Source: Mytilus trossulus
Lineage: Eukaryota > Mollusca > Bivalvia > Mytilida > Mytilidae
Length of the DNA: 64,000 nucleotides
Direction of reading: 5' to 3'
NCBI RefSeq assembly: GCF_036588685.1
Contig: NC_086380.1
Span: 51,388,614 to 51,452,613 of the forward strand
The notes beneath the pieces were generated by a model. The model saw only the letters and a list, made by a program, of their open reading frames with translations, was not told the DNA's origin and did no database searches. A program made the translations under genes and the position numbers. Below, one piece after another: positions 37,601 to 47,894 of the stretch (its first letter is position 1; the number at the start of each line of letters is the position of its first letter).

Positions 37601-40600
37601 TCAAGTCTAGGCCCTACAGCTGGAAATAATATGATAATGGAAATCAGAGATACACCCGTGCCTCAAGTCTAGGCCATACAGCTAGAAATAATATGATAAT
37701 GGAAATCAGAGATACACCCATGCCTCAAGTCTAGGCCCTACAGCTAGAAATAATATGATAATGGAAATCAGAGATACACCCGTGCCTCAAGTCTAGGCCA
37801 TACAGCTAGAAATAATATGATAATGGAAATCAGAGATACACCCATGCCTCAAGTCTAGGCCCTACAGCTAGAAATAATATGATAATGGAAATCAGAGATA
37901 CACCCGTGCCTCAAGTCTAGGCCCTACAGCTGGAAATAATATGATAATGGAAATCAGAGATACACCCGTGCCTCAAGTCTAGGCCCTACAGCTAGAAATA
38001 AGATGAAAATGGTAATCAGAGATACACCCGTGCCTTAAGTCTAGGCCCTACAGCTAGAAATAAGATGATAATGGTAATCAGGATACACCCGTGCCTTAAG
38101 TCTAGACCCTACAGCTAGAAATAAGATGAAAATGGTTATCAGAGATACACCCGTGCCTTAAGTCTAGGCCCTACAGCTAGAAATAAGATGATAATGGTAA
38201 TCAGAGAAACACCCGTGCCTCAAGTCTAGGCCCTACAGCTGGAAATAATATGATAATGGTAATCAGAGATACACCCGTGCCTCAAGTCTAGGCCCTACAG
38301 CTAGAAATAAGATGATAATGGTAATCAGAGATACACCCGTGCCTCAAGTCTAGGCCCTACAGCTAGAAATAAGATGAAAATGGTAATCAGAGATACAACT
38401 GTGCCTTAAGTCTAGGCCCTACAGCTGGAAATAATATGATAATGGTAATCAGAGATACACCCGTGCCTCAAGTCTAGGCCCTACAGCTGGAAATAATATG
38501 ATAATGGAAATCAGAGATACACCCGTGCCTCAAGTCTAGGCCCTACAGCTAGAAATAAGATGATAATGGTAATCAGAGATACACCCATGCCTCAAGTCTA
38601 GGCCCTACAGCTAGAAATAAGATGATAATGGTAATCAGAGATACACCCGTGCCTTAAGTCTAGGCCCTACAGGTAGAAATAAGATGAAAATGGTAATCAG
38701 TGATACACCCTTGCCTTAAGTCTAGACCCTACAGATGGAAATAAGATGATAATGGAAATCAGAGATACACCCGTGCCTCAAGTTAAGTATTGGCCCTACA
38801 GATGGAAATAAGATGATAAAGTGGTAATCAGAGATACACCCATGCCTCAAGTCTAGATACAGCTAGAAATAAGATGAAAATGGTTATCAGAGATACACCC
38901 ATGCCTTAAGTCTAGGCCCTACAGCTAGAAATAAGATGAAAATGGTAATCAGAGATACACCCGAGCCTTAAGTCTAGGCCCTACAGCTAGAAATAAGATG
39001 AAAATGGTTATCAGAGATACACCCGAGCCTTAAGTCTAGGCCCTACAGCTAGAAATAAGATGATAATGGTAATCAGAGATACATCCGAGCCTTAAGTCTA
39101 GGCCCTACAGCTAGAAATAAGATGAAAATGGTAATCAGAGATACACCCATGCCTCAAGTCTAGGCCCTACAGCTAGAAATAAGATGAAAATGGTTATCAG
39201 AGATACACCCGAGCCTTAAGTCTAGGCCCTACAGCTAGAAATAAGATGAAAATGGTAATCAGAGATACACCCATGCCTCAAGTCTAGGCCCTACAGCTAG
39301 AAATAATATAATAATCAGCAATATACCCACACGCCCAATTTCTGTATTTACAGGAAAAAAACATTAACCGTGGTTTTTTTTTTTATCAACGATATACTTC
39401 ATTATATATATCATTACTCGAGGATTATATTTTAGATATGTAAATCTCCTTATTTTGTTGAAAACATTATTCCTTTGATTTTCTGCAAATGACTCTACGG
39501 ATTATTGAATAAAAACCTTTTAGAAAACTCGATAAAAGTGTAACAGAATACAAGTAATGAGGCTTTTATTTCTCTTTTAAATGTATTGATTAAAAGTGAT
39601 GTTAATAAAGCCATCAAGCTCAAGTATTACAAATAAGCACATATTTCCGTTTTGACTTAAGTATCGACTTCATATTGAATATATAATTGGAGGCAGTAAA
39701 GACATCAATGATCAGGAATAATTAACAATTGTAATTATGTAAATATAATCTGCCCCGTCAGTGCGATAATGTGAAGCATGAAAGCGTTTATATCAGGGAA
39801 AAAGGATAATAGAAATACAAGGCGACATGTTTACTGTAAATACCTTAGTATTGTTACACTTATACGTTAATGGAGTACGATATAATATCAAATACTACAC
39901 AGGCAAATTTCACTCACATCAATTTCACGTGAATTAAGATTCATGTGAATCTCACGTGAAATTCAAATCAATTTCACCTCAAACGAGCTTATACGTGAAA
40001 CTCACATGAAATCAGTTTTTGTGAGTTTCATGTGATTCTCATGTGAAACTCATGTGAATTTCACATGAAAATCACGTAAAATAGTTTCATGTGAAATTCA
40101 CATGATTTTTTTAAATAGAGTAATTCAAATAACATCTTAATTTTAAAATTTAATCAAAATCATGAAAAATATAAAAAAAAAATGTTGTAAATTTCACGTG
40201 AAATTCATGTGAAAAATTTCACATCAGATTCATGTGAATCTCAATTCACGTGAAATTCCCATGAAAATTTTCACGTGAGTTTCATTTATAAGCTCGATTG
40301 AGGTGAATCTCACGTGAAATTTTTCATGTGAATTTCATATGAGATTCATGTGAAATTCATGTGAGCAAATTTTGCCTGTGTATTGTGAAGTATTCAAACC
40401 ATTACGAATAGCCTAAATTTTGTGTAACTATCATTGGCTACTCGTTTCATTTTAACTAACTTTCATGGGTTTCACGTTATGCATGAAACAGCAGTTGCTC
40501 CAAATCTACGTTGGCAGACTGAAGACCCATAATGTGGTCATCATATATTGTTATCTTCTTTGTATCTAACTGATATGTTTATCTCATCTTATCTTATAAT

Positions 40601-43600
40601 ATCATAATATTATAATGTTTTATCGCTATTGAACCACCTCGATGGTCTCACGGTACGCACAGTATTGGCGAAGCCTACTAGTTCTGCGTTTTTTCTTCCT
40701 AATTTGAGCATGTCTTTTAGAATAAATGAAAACTGGTATGATATGTATTGTCTAAAAGACTATAGTTTTATAGTAATATCTTTGAAATAATAAAATTATA
40801 ACATAGAATTAAATCAAATAACCCTAAAGGGAAAAAAACGTCAAAAAATATGAGCGTAACTTGTAACATGGAAATTGATTTTTTTTAGTAATTTGAATCA
40901 GCATATCTTATTTTTGCACGCAAATTAGTGGGAAATGCTATGCGAAATTTTAGCACAATTCGCTACGACGTCGCATCCGACGTTTTGGGCATTTTTTTCA
41001 AATATGCGAGTAAGAAGATGCATTGAAATGATCAAAAGATTCATGTAAAAAGACATATGAAATAGGGGATAAAATTTACAATGGATTCTACGGTAAGAAA
41101 TTTTATAGAATGCCATTATATGCAAACGAAAAAAAAACATATATTCTTAATGTGCTTTTAGTACCATTTACAAATAGTACAAAAATATGGTTTGGAAGTG
41201 GAATATTCTAATCGAATTTTAACTTTTTGCTTGTCTAGTCCATTTTGTTACCGTGTGCTAATTGCACAAATTATGTACGTTTCCGTAAAGATGTTGTACA
41301 TTCGAAATTAAATTTAAATCAATTGTGTATCTTATTCTTTAATTTATGTATTGTTTTCGTAATGTGTTTTTAGAAGTCTTTCTTATATAAAAAGAATTTT
41401 GAATAAATAATGAAAGACAAAAAAATAATAAGAAAATCGAAATGTCTAGTCTGATTTGTTACCGTGCAATCTTGTAACGTTTTTCCGTGATTTTCAACGT
41501 AACGTTTATTTTGTCATCTTAATTTTTTTTGCATAAACTACGTTCTTGTAGGCCAAAACAAATTTAACCACCACTGAAAGAATAAGATTATATAAAGAAA
41601 GAAAGGAAAAAAGAAGAAGAGAACAAAAAGCGGGATGCTAAGATTTAGATGCAAACGTTAACACAGGCTTCAATAAAGGTCTCTCAACGTTCCGTCGATG
41701 AACATTTCTGACGTTACAAACGTAGCACCAATACTGTGCGTAACGTCAGTATACAGAAGGCGGGTGCTCAATATCCGGTCAGAGGTCCGAGTCTTCAGCG
41801 TCGGATTTAGTGAAAATTTGTGTTGATTATATAGGGAATCATTGAAGCATGACCGGAGCGGGCCCCCTTTTAGGCAGTCCGTGGACCCCACTTATGAAAC
41901 TTTCTGCATCCGCCACTGCTCTTGGTATAGCGTGCTTGACTTGTATACATACGGATGGCGTTTGCTTGTGTATTATAATAAGACGGCTAAATTCTAGATC
42001 CAACCAGTCTGATTCGTATAAAGTTTCAAAAATTACCTTGTTACTTACATTTTTATAAAGGGAACGTAGTAGTTTCCAGCATTGTCCTTAAATACCATTT
42101 TATCAAAGAAGATTAAAAAAAATACCATCTCTCCAGACATTACCAAAAGGAAAGCTAGATATGTTTTTTCCTTTTTTGTTTTTCTTAAGGAGCAGAGTCC
42201 ATGAAGAGTGGAAATATGATCCTCAAATCTTCTGTCGTCTAGAATATTATTAACACAGTAACAATGATTCATAGTTGACATGGTCATACCAGCTTTTTAA
42301 AAAAGCTTATACATGTTTTTTAGAAGTTTTCTACTGTTTCGATTTCAGGTGTCCCGGATGACAGGCGACAGCAGGCCATGCAGACATTGGGAGATTCCTC
42401 TAAAATGACATATAAAATATCTAACGACGGCAATGATTGGACGTTTGGAGTGACAACGTCAGCAGGATCTAGAGATATCAAATTTACATTGGGAACAGAA
42501 ATAGATACAACAACTTTAGACGGGAGACCACTTAAGGTATAATACACTGATTAAGAAACTTATACAAAATGCTTATTAACACAAAACACAGATAAGTTTG
42601 ATTTTGGGTAGCGTTCCTCTATCGTTCTAGATTTATGCCCCTTTACAAATGGAACAATTGCTGGATTTTTCGTTTCCGTTCTTTAACTTAAGTTTGCCTT
42701 AAACAAATGTTATGAAAACTTAAGTAGTGTTACTTTTATCATTCTTGAGGGGCGTCATCTGTCATCTGTTTCCCATGGACACATTCCGCAATTATTTTTT
42801 ATATTCCAATTCTGAAATATCAGTGGCGGATCCAAGAGGGGTTCCGGGGACGATCAATGTATTTGAAAGGGAGCATATAGTTGGACCCCTCCCCCTTTAC
42901 TCTGGGTTGGGACCCCCTTTTGTTAAATGGCTGGATCCGCCCCTCAATATTAAGATTGATTGATTGATTGGTTGTTGTTTTGTAGCGCCACTTTTGTTTA
43001 ACGTCACTTTCAGTATTATTGGGCTATAAAGACCTATTACTATTATGGACTTACATATTTTTACTTAAAACTGGGTATATTTAAGAAAAAAAAATGTTGA
43101 TTATTTTTTCCTCGTCATAGATAATATTTTTATTATTGTTTTTTCCCAATTATTCAAATTAATTTTAAAATCTTCTTAAATCGCACAGTCGACTTTTTTT
43201 CTTCAAATCTGTAATTTTTGCATGGTAGACAAAAAATAAAATACTGAATTCTATAATATCCCATATAAATCTGTCATATAGACATATATTGATTAGCAAA
43301 TTGTATACTGAATGTTTTTATCAATAATGACTAGAATCTACTTAAGCATGATACGTTTTATATCCCATGATTAACAAGGCAATTTCCATATTCATAATTA
43401 AGCTGACAGTATCGGCTTTCTCTGACAGATGACTCAACATGTAGGACAATGATATGGCACCAACTATCTGTTTTGTAAAACAAAGTTTTTAGAATGACAA
43501 ATCATGGTATATATACATATACATTTTGACCTTATGTTCAATTTTTCTCATTCATCGCTAGTAAAGCCAGACGTCAATCAAATAGAAATTCAAATATCGT

Positions 43601-46600
43601 TTACTCCTGTGACGACAACACTATCGAGTGACTCGGTCCATGTATCGCGGTTTGTATAAATCATCGGCGTCGGAGACTACATTTTGTAAATTCCCTAGTC
43701 AGTACTTAGATAAGTAAATTCCCTAGTCAGTACTTAGATAAGTAAATTCCCTAGTCAGTACTTAGATAAGTAAATTCCCTAGTCAGTACTTAGATAAGTA
43801 AATTCCCTAGTCAGTACTTAGATAAGTTGCTTTTGAACTGCTGGCACCATAGGGTGTCTGTCATTTGCTTATAAGTTAGTGATTCTGCACCATAACATGT
43901 GAACCGACAGAGTCGGCGGCTACCATCTGCAATTTAACCAGTCCAACAAATAGCCAATGCTAAGATAATATTCAATATGATATGTGCTCCCAATTGTTGA
44001 AAAACTTCTGTTGTTGGTATCGTGAACAGAACATTTTTGTGTACAATTCTAGTTACAACTGCCATTTACAATCAAATGGATACAGCAGATGTTGTGTTAA
44101 GATAGGCAGTAAACAAAGCAAAATAGCTGGACCCGGCTCTGTGTCTGATGAAGGTAAATCCAGAAAAGCGCTTCGGACTAAAAATATAAAGTGCCATTTT
44201 CATATCATATGGACTCGTATATGCATGTGAAAGTCGTGCTCGCTTCTTAGAGTAAAAAGTAAAATCACAAAAATACTGAACTCCAAGGAAAATTCAAAAC
44301 AGAAAATCCCTAATCAAATGTCAAAATCAAATGAATAAACACATCAAAAGAATGGACAACAACTGTCATATTCCTGACTTGGTACAGGTATTTTCGAAAG
44401 TAGAAAATGGTGGATTGAACCTGGTTTTATAGCGCTAAACCTCCCACTTGTTAAAGATTTCACCGTAATATAATGTTTTTGTTGTTGGAAAGCTAATGGC
44501 TATAATTATAAGTGGTGCTGTAATTTAATAAACTTATTGTAGGCTTTGTATACACTGGAGGGAAACAACCTGACAGAAAAACAAACGGGACCAGATTTTG
44601 AATCTGTTAATGTTCGGACTGTTGACGGAGATACAATGACTATGGTAAGCATTCCGGATAAAGATAACAAATTCGAACGAACATATTCCCACTTCTTTGA
44701 TAAATGATAAATATAAAAGCAATCTTAACTTTTTAGTAAATAGGTGGGCTCTAAATTGTAATTACAAGGTATGTCTCAGGTATGTTGCCATTCCATATCA
44801 TAGATGTGATATGAGTGAGTTCCAATGAGACAACTCTCCATCCAAGTCACAATGTAAAAAAAGGAAACCCATATAGGTCAAAGTACGGCCTTCAACACGG
44901 AGCATTGGATCACAACGGACGGCTTTGTCCATTTTTGTAACAAGCTCCTTATTACTTCAAGATGTTTAGATTTCTGATGGAAGTTAAATACAGAAAAGTG
45001 CTTCGAACTCCTAGAATTAGTAGCTTTTACACCTAGTCATTTTAACTTTGATAGCGAAAAACGGTATGTTTAACATCTGTTTAATTGCATTAAATGGAAA
45101 TCTTTTAACCTTTCACTCATAAAACATGTGTTGTAAATAATTGAATTCCCTTCTGTACATAAACCATATATCATTCAGTAATTTCCTCACTTGAAGCCTG
45201 CATGCATTAAGAAGAACAACGTATTATGTTTTATTGGATGGGAACACACTTTTGTTAATCCTTGTATCATCTAAAACTCAAACCCCTAGAGAACGTGAAA
45301 AGATGACTAGTAGATGTCAACATTTTATATTTTACCAAAAGCAACGTTTATCATAAAGAAGATATAGTCTACTGACTCTCTGATTGCAAACGCGACAATA
45401 ATTTTTCCCAAGATATCGAATAACTCAGAAATTAACACACATAGATCATCATACGGCCGTCAACAATGAGTAAAACCCATACAACAAAGTCCGCTATAAA
45501 AAGCCCTAAAACAATCAAAAACAAGAAAAATAACAGCCTGATTTGTGTGCAAAATAATGAATGAAAAACATGTAAAACAAGTATGATATAAAGCAACAAA
45601 CGACAGCCACTCAGTTCCACTCAGTTACAGACACAAATACTCCTCCTAACATTTAACTGTGGTAAAACAATAAAACATACAAACAAACTATAAAAATCAA
45701 TTGAAAATGGCTTAATTCAGCAGATAGATAGAATACAGAAAAACATTTAACAAACACAAAGAGTGGATATGACAGAGTACTCATACACCACAATAAAATG
45801 ACACTATGCACAGTTCAAAGACTACTGGCAGCTAGTTAAAAGCCAATAACATCCTATGAAAAATCGTGAATCTAATCATTACATTTCACTGGCTGTAGTA
45901 GTAATTAGTATGCGTATGTTTACATTTCACTGGCCGTGGTAGTAATATGTATGCGTATGTTTACATTTCACTGGCCGTGGTAGTAATAAGTATGCGTATA
46001 TATCTGTTTACATTTCACTGGTCGTGGTAGTAATAAGTATTCGTATGTTTATATCTCACTGGTCGTGGTAGTAATAATTATTCGTTTGTTTACATTTCAC
46101 TGGTCGTGGTAGTGATAAGTATGCGTATGATAACATTTCACTGGTCGTGGTAGTAATAAGTATTCGTATGTTTACATTTCACTGGTCGTGGTAGTAATAA
46201 GTATTCGTATGTTTTTATTTTTTACTGGTCGTGGTAGTAATAAGTATTCGTATGTTTACATTTCACTGATCGTGGTGGTGATAAGTATGCGTATGATTAC
46301 ATTTCACTAGTCGTGGTAGTAATAAGTATGCGTATGTTTACATTTCACTGGTCGTGGTAGTAATAAATATTCGTATGTTTACATTTCACTGGTCATGGTG
46401 GTTATAACTTATAAGTATGCGTATGATTACATTTCACTGGTCGTGGTAGTAATAAGTATGCGTATGTTTACATTTCACTGGTCATGGTAGTAATTAGAAT
46501 GCGTATGATTACATTGCACTGGCCAATGAAGTTATAAGTATGCATATGTTAACATTTCACTAGCCGTAGAAGTAATTAGTATGCGAATGTTTGCATTTCA

Positions 46601-47710
46601 CTGGCCGTAGTAGTAACAAGTATGCGTATGTTTACATTTCACTGGCCGTAGTAGTAATTCGTATGTGTATGTTTACATTTCACTGGCCGTAGTAGTAATT
46701 CGTATGTGTATGTTTACATTTCACTGACCGTGGTAGTAATTAGAATGTGCATGATTATATTGCTTTGGCCAATGTAGTTATTAGTATGCGTATGTTAACA
46801 TTTCACTAGCCGTAGTAGTAATTACTATTCGTATGTTTTCTTCTCACTGCTCGTGGAAGTAACTCGAATGCGTATGTTAAAAGTTCACATGCTGTGGTAG
46901 TAACTCGAATGTGTATGCTAACATTTCATTGGTCGTGGTAGTTATAAGTATGCGTAACTATATTTACATTTCACTGACCGTGATAGTTATTAGTATGCGT
47001 ATGTTAACAATTAGAATGGCTATGATTACATTTCACTGGTCGTGGTAGTAACTTTTATACGTATGTTTAAAGTTCACAATTCAATTCAATCCAATATTTT
47101 ATTTAAGTCTCATCTCTCAATAATATTTAATACAACATTACATTAAATGTAAAAAATATATAAATATTAAAAGAGAACCATTCTGTACAGAATTACAAGA
47201 GACTCGACTGCGTATGTTAACAGTTCACATGATGTGCTATAGTAACTCGAATGCGTATGTTTACATTTCACATGCTGTGGTAGTAATAAGTATGCGTATG
47301 TTAACATTTCACTGAGCGTTGTAGTAATTAGAATGCGTATGTTTACATTTCACTAGCCGTTGTAGAAATTTGAATGCGTATGTTTACATTTCACTGGTCA
47401 TGGTTGTGGTTAGTATGCGGGTCACGGGTGTGATTAGTATTCGTATGTTTACAGTTCACATGCTGCGGTAGTAATAAGTATGCTTATGTTTATATTTCGG
47501 TGACTTTGGTAGTAATAAGTATGCGTATGTTGACATTTCACATGCTGTGGTAGTAATTAGCATGCGTATGTTTACATTTCGGTGACTGTGGTAGTAATTA
47601 GTATGCGTATGTTGACATTTCACTTGCTGTGGTGGTAATTCGTCTTCTCTTTTTTACAGGTGATGACCGGAAATGGAGTTAGCTGCACCCGGAAGTACAA
47701 GAAAATTTGA
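22579..47710 (+). CDS. fatty-acid-binding protein (intracellular lipid-binding protein family), four coding exons
   Basis: Coding exons are 22579-22648, 42349-42536, 44543-44644 and 47660-47710, all with GT-AG introns in phases 1, 0 and 0. Together they encode 136 residues (family 127-140) ending in TGA. Residues 6-23, GTWQIDNSTGFDDYMKAI, fit the FABP family signature. Arg111 and the C-terminal Arg131-x-Tyr133 (CTRKY) match the residues that hold the fatty-acid carboxylate in cytosolic FABPs. Exon 3 is 102 nt, the usual length in animal FABP genes. Family role: a cytosolic 10-strand beta-barrel that binds and carries fatty acids; the actual ligand is unknown. The 19.7-kb first intron contains a second candidate first exon (31238-31307). 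The paralogue group cannot be fixed, so no symbol is given. Confidence 0.9.
22803..23383. repeat. 288-bp tandem duplication in FABP intron 1
   Basis: 'ataagtgtttaatg' starts copies at 22803 and 23091. Each copy carries 'gggtgtgccgaa.aaacaattcc', a block of 'gacgagccctcaggacgagc' and 'gactggcatagtttacat'. Both end in 'acaaggtacgataag', which is also the terminal sequence of the adjacent foldback element. Confidence 0.85.
23363..23955. mobile_element. ~590-bp foldback (long inverted repeat) element in FABP intron 1
   Basis: The left arm begins 'acaaggtacgataaggcctg' and the right arm ends 'gtcttatcgtaccttgtccg'. The arms also match at 'ggaaagctactta', 'aaaatattccct' and 'gatgaacttcaaaac'. The centre is near 23660, where 'tgcgccaacgtgaccc' pairs with 'gggtcacgtaggcgca'. 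Nearly the whole element can fold into one hairpin; there is no coding capacity (MITE-like). Confidence 0.75.
23956..25240. other. FABP intron 1, gene-free
   Basis: AT-rich intron sequence with no repeat unit or exon that I can support. Confidence 0.4.
25250..26600. repeat. dispersed repeats in FABP intron 1 (family G-like, then family H)
   Basis: 25250-26400 resembles the 29640-30830 element, with recurring 'ttctttg.tatgttgaatct' and 'aatttgatttc/tttcaac' phrases. 26410-26600 is family H ('gccaatgagacaactctcca', 'aaagtacggccttaaac'). Another family H copy is at 44805-44935. No coding potential. Confidence 0.6.
26788..27251. mobile_element. CACGTGAA-rich foldback element, copy 1
   Basis: The termini are CACAGGCAAATTT at the left and the inverse ending TTTTGCCTGTG at the right. 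Between them, dozens of short 'tcacgtgaa' / 'catgtgaaatt' words occur in both orientations, with 'acgagcttatacgtg' matched by an inverse near the right. Copy 2 is at 39898-40380. It is short, repetitive and noncoding: MITE-like. Confidence 0.8.
27252..28280. other. FABP intron 1, gene-free
   Basis: No exon or clear repeat. The 78-codon open frame at 27678-27914 has no recognisable domain and no acceptor/donor pair that fits the FABP phases. Confidence 0.35.
28290..28800. repeat. ~160-bp tandem repeat, family I, three copies
   Basis: Repeated phrases are 'ttccgttctc', 'tcaac.aaatgttatga', 'atacacaatgcttattacca', 'cagatcaagtttgaat' and 'gtcacttttaccgttct'. Further copies are at 32390-33080 and 42560-42780. 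Confidence 0.7.
29640..30830. repeat. dispersed family G element with a nested ~31-bp array
   Basis: Starts near 'tttttatacgaccgcaaaaa'. It includes a (gtc)8 run at 29716-29738, then tandem phrases such as 'aaggtccaaagggtccaaaa' and 'ggggttctttgatatg'. At 30300-30520, seven imperfect ~31-bp units read 'gcaatagcaagaaat.ttcaattgcacagtatt'. Common in mussel introns from memory; noncoding. Confidence 0.7.
31238..31307 (+). CDS. FABP exon 1b (alternative or paralogous start exon)
   Basis: Seventy coding bases, the same length and phase as exon 1a, with ATG context gaagcaacATGG and donor G|GTAAGT. It encodes MAIFNGNWEIFFSENFNEYM and three more residues. Twelve of 23 positions match exon 1a, including the G-x-W core and the F-x-x-YM of helix I. 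An Asn replaces the acidic residue after the helix-I Phe. There are no indels or stops. No separate exons 2-4 are seen between 1a and 1b or after 1b, so it either splices to the shared exon 2 as an alternative promoter/exon, or is the relic of a duplicated gene. A TATA-like 'gatatatatatg' at 31201-31212 is too close to the ATG to be a confident promoter. Confidence 0.7.
31308..32389. other. FABP intron 1 after exon 1b, with a 28-bp triplet
   Basis: At 31823-31915, three 28-bp units of 'catgatatgggttgtatc' occur. Otherwise I see nothing. Confidence 0.5.
32390..33080. repeat. family I tandem repeat, about four copies
   Basis: The same ~160-bp unit as at 28290-28800. Small open frames here are repeat artefacts. 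Confidence 0.65.
33081..35029. other. FABP intron 1, gene-free, with one short hairpin
   Basis: No exon can be supported. The 121-codon minus-strand frame at 33558-33923 shows no domain. A 12-bp perfect inverted repeat, AACTACTCGGCC / GGCCGAGTAGTT, flanks a 36-nt loop at 34693-34752. Confidence 0.45.
34687..34758. repeat. short hairpin (MITE fragment or structured RNA candidate)
   Basis: AATCG-AACTACTCGGCC pairs with GGCCGAGTAGTTACGATT around a 36-nt loop. It lacks tRNA box A/B spacing, so I do not call it a tRNA. Confidence 0.5.
35030..39312. repeat. 62-bp satellite array, ~69 copies (4.3 kb), with a higher-order repeat
   Basis: The unit contains 'aatcagagatacacccgtgc', 'ctcaagtctaggccctacag' and 'ctagaaataagatgataatgg'. 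'tctaggccc' at 35058 and 35120 gives the period. Variants alternate (cgtg/catg/cgag; gatgata/gatgaaa/tatgata). Rare markers repeat at exactly 991 bp: 'gaattaag' at 36199 and 37190, and 'gacataag' at 36322 and 37313. A block of about 16 units was therefore duplicated. There are stops in all frames. It lies in FABP intron 1 between exon 1b and exon 2. Confidence 0.95.
39313..39897. other. FABP intron 1, gene-free
   Basis: AT-rich sequence between the 62-bp satellite and foldback copy 2; nothing recognised. Confidence 0.4.
39898..40380. mobile_element. CACGTGAA-rich foldback element, copy 2
   Basis: Same termini as copy 1 (CACAGGCAAATTT ... TTTTGCCTGTG) and closely similar interior. TA flanks both ends (39896-39897 and 40381-40382), consistent with a TA target duplication. 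Copy 1 has TT at the left and TA at the right. Confidence 0.8.
40381..42348. other. FABP intron 1, 3' part
   Basis: No exon. About 41640-41930 carries a dispersed sequence ending in a family-B-like 'gcatccgccactg' fragment. The minus-strand open frame at 41670-41891 lies in that repeat. Confidence 0.4.
42349..42536 (+). CDS. FABP exon 2
   Basis: Acceptor gatttcag|GTGTC and donor CTTAAG|gtataa. It encodes GVPDDRRQQAMQTLG (helix II region), then TYKISNDGNDWTFGV and LGTEIDTTTLDGRPLK. Its length of 188 nt is 15 nt (5 codons) more than the 173 nt common in vertebrate FABPs. A dispersed repeat begins within about 20 bp of the donor. Confidence 0.85.
42545..42955. repeat. family I and family B repeats in FABP intron 2
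   Basis: Family I phrases ('aaacttatacaaaatgctta', 'tttcgtttccgttctttaac') begin just after the exon-2 donor. From 42825 a family B copy runs from 'ggcggatccaagagg' to 'ggctggatccgcccc'. Confidence 0.65.
43687..43828. repeat. 28-bp tandem repeat, five identical copies
   Basis: 'taaattccctagtcagtact' followed by 'tagataag', with starts at 43687, 43715 and so on at 28-bp intervals. The copies are identical, suggesting a very recent expansion in FABP intron 2. Confidence 0.9.
44256..44452 (+). repeat. dispersed repeat family A, copy in FABP intron 2
   Basis: Matches 1135-1338 over its length ('caaaaatactgaactcc', 'cctgacttggtacagg', 'acctggttttatagcgc'). Confidence 0.75.
44543..44644 (+). CDS. 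FABP exon 3 (102 nt)
   Basis: Acceptor ttattgtag and donor ACTATG|gtaagc; 34 codons in phase 0: ALYTLEGNNLTEKQTGPDFE, then SVNVRTVDGDTMTM. The 102-nt length is the usual one for this family, and VR-x-x-DG supplies the first ligand-binding Arg (Arg111). Confidence 0.9.
44800..45660. repeat. dispersed family H fragments in FABP intron 3
   Basis: 44805-44935 reads 'ccaatgagacaactctccat' and 'caaagtacggccttcaac'. 45450-45640 ('aaaacccatacaacaaagtc', 'agcctgatttgtgtgc') looks like another part of the same abundant bivalve family. The stretch between is AT-rich, with nothing recognised. Confidence 0.5.
45880..47648. repeat. 41-bp minisatellite filling FABP intron 3 up to exon 4
   Basis: The unit is 'gtttacatttcactggtcgt' followed by 'ggtagtaataagtatgcgtat'; 'catttcac' at 46093 and 46134 gives 41 bp. 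About 40 imperfect copies. The last unit reads 'gctgtggtggtaattcgtct' and merges directly with the pyrimidine tract and cag of exon 4. A LINE-tail fragment interrupts it at about 47085-47205. Confidence 0.9.
47085..47205 (-). mobile_element. 3'-tail fragment of a non-LTR retrotransposon inside the 41-bp array
   Basis: Reverse-complemented it reads 'gagacttaaataaaatattg' followed by 'gattgaattgaattg', the same style of 3' end as at 12330-12358. Array units continue on both sides. Confidence 0.6.
47660..47710 (+). CDS. FABP exon 4 with stop
   Basis: Acceptor cttttttacag, then 16 codons VMTGNGVSCTRKYKKI and TGA. The R-x-Y near the end is the family carboxylate clamp. The 41-bp minisatellite of intron 3 runs up to within about 20 bp of this acceptor. 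Confidence 0.9.
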   Translation: MMTGNGVSCTRKYKKI

Positions 47711-47888
47711 GATCTGAACTGTTTAAATGCGCATATGTGTAAGAAGCAAAAAAATGTTGTGCTTGTTTATTTTGTTACGTAAATGTGTTTTCGACCAGAA
47801 TTATTTTTATGACTGTAATATTATACTAGTGTAAATGTTCTTATGTTATTTTAAGTGAGTATCTGATTTATAAATTATCTTGTAGTCC

Positions 47889-47894
47889 ATTAAA
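47889..47894 (+). terminator. candidate poly(A) signal of the FABP gene (ATTAAA)
   Basis: This common variant hexamer lies about 180 bp after the TGA. No stronger AATAAA is seen in the intervening 3'UTR. Confidence 0.4.

Noticed and set aside
35030..39312. CRISPR-like look of a long regular repeat array
   Set aside because: There are no unique spacers between repeats, units are contiguous at 62 bp, and the context is a eukaryotic intron.
41670..41891. 73-codon minus-strand open frame
   Set aside because: Lies in dispersed repeat sequence ending in a family B-like fragment; no domain.
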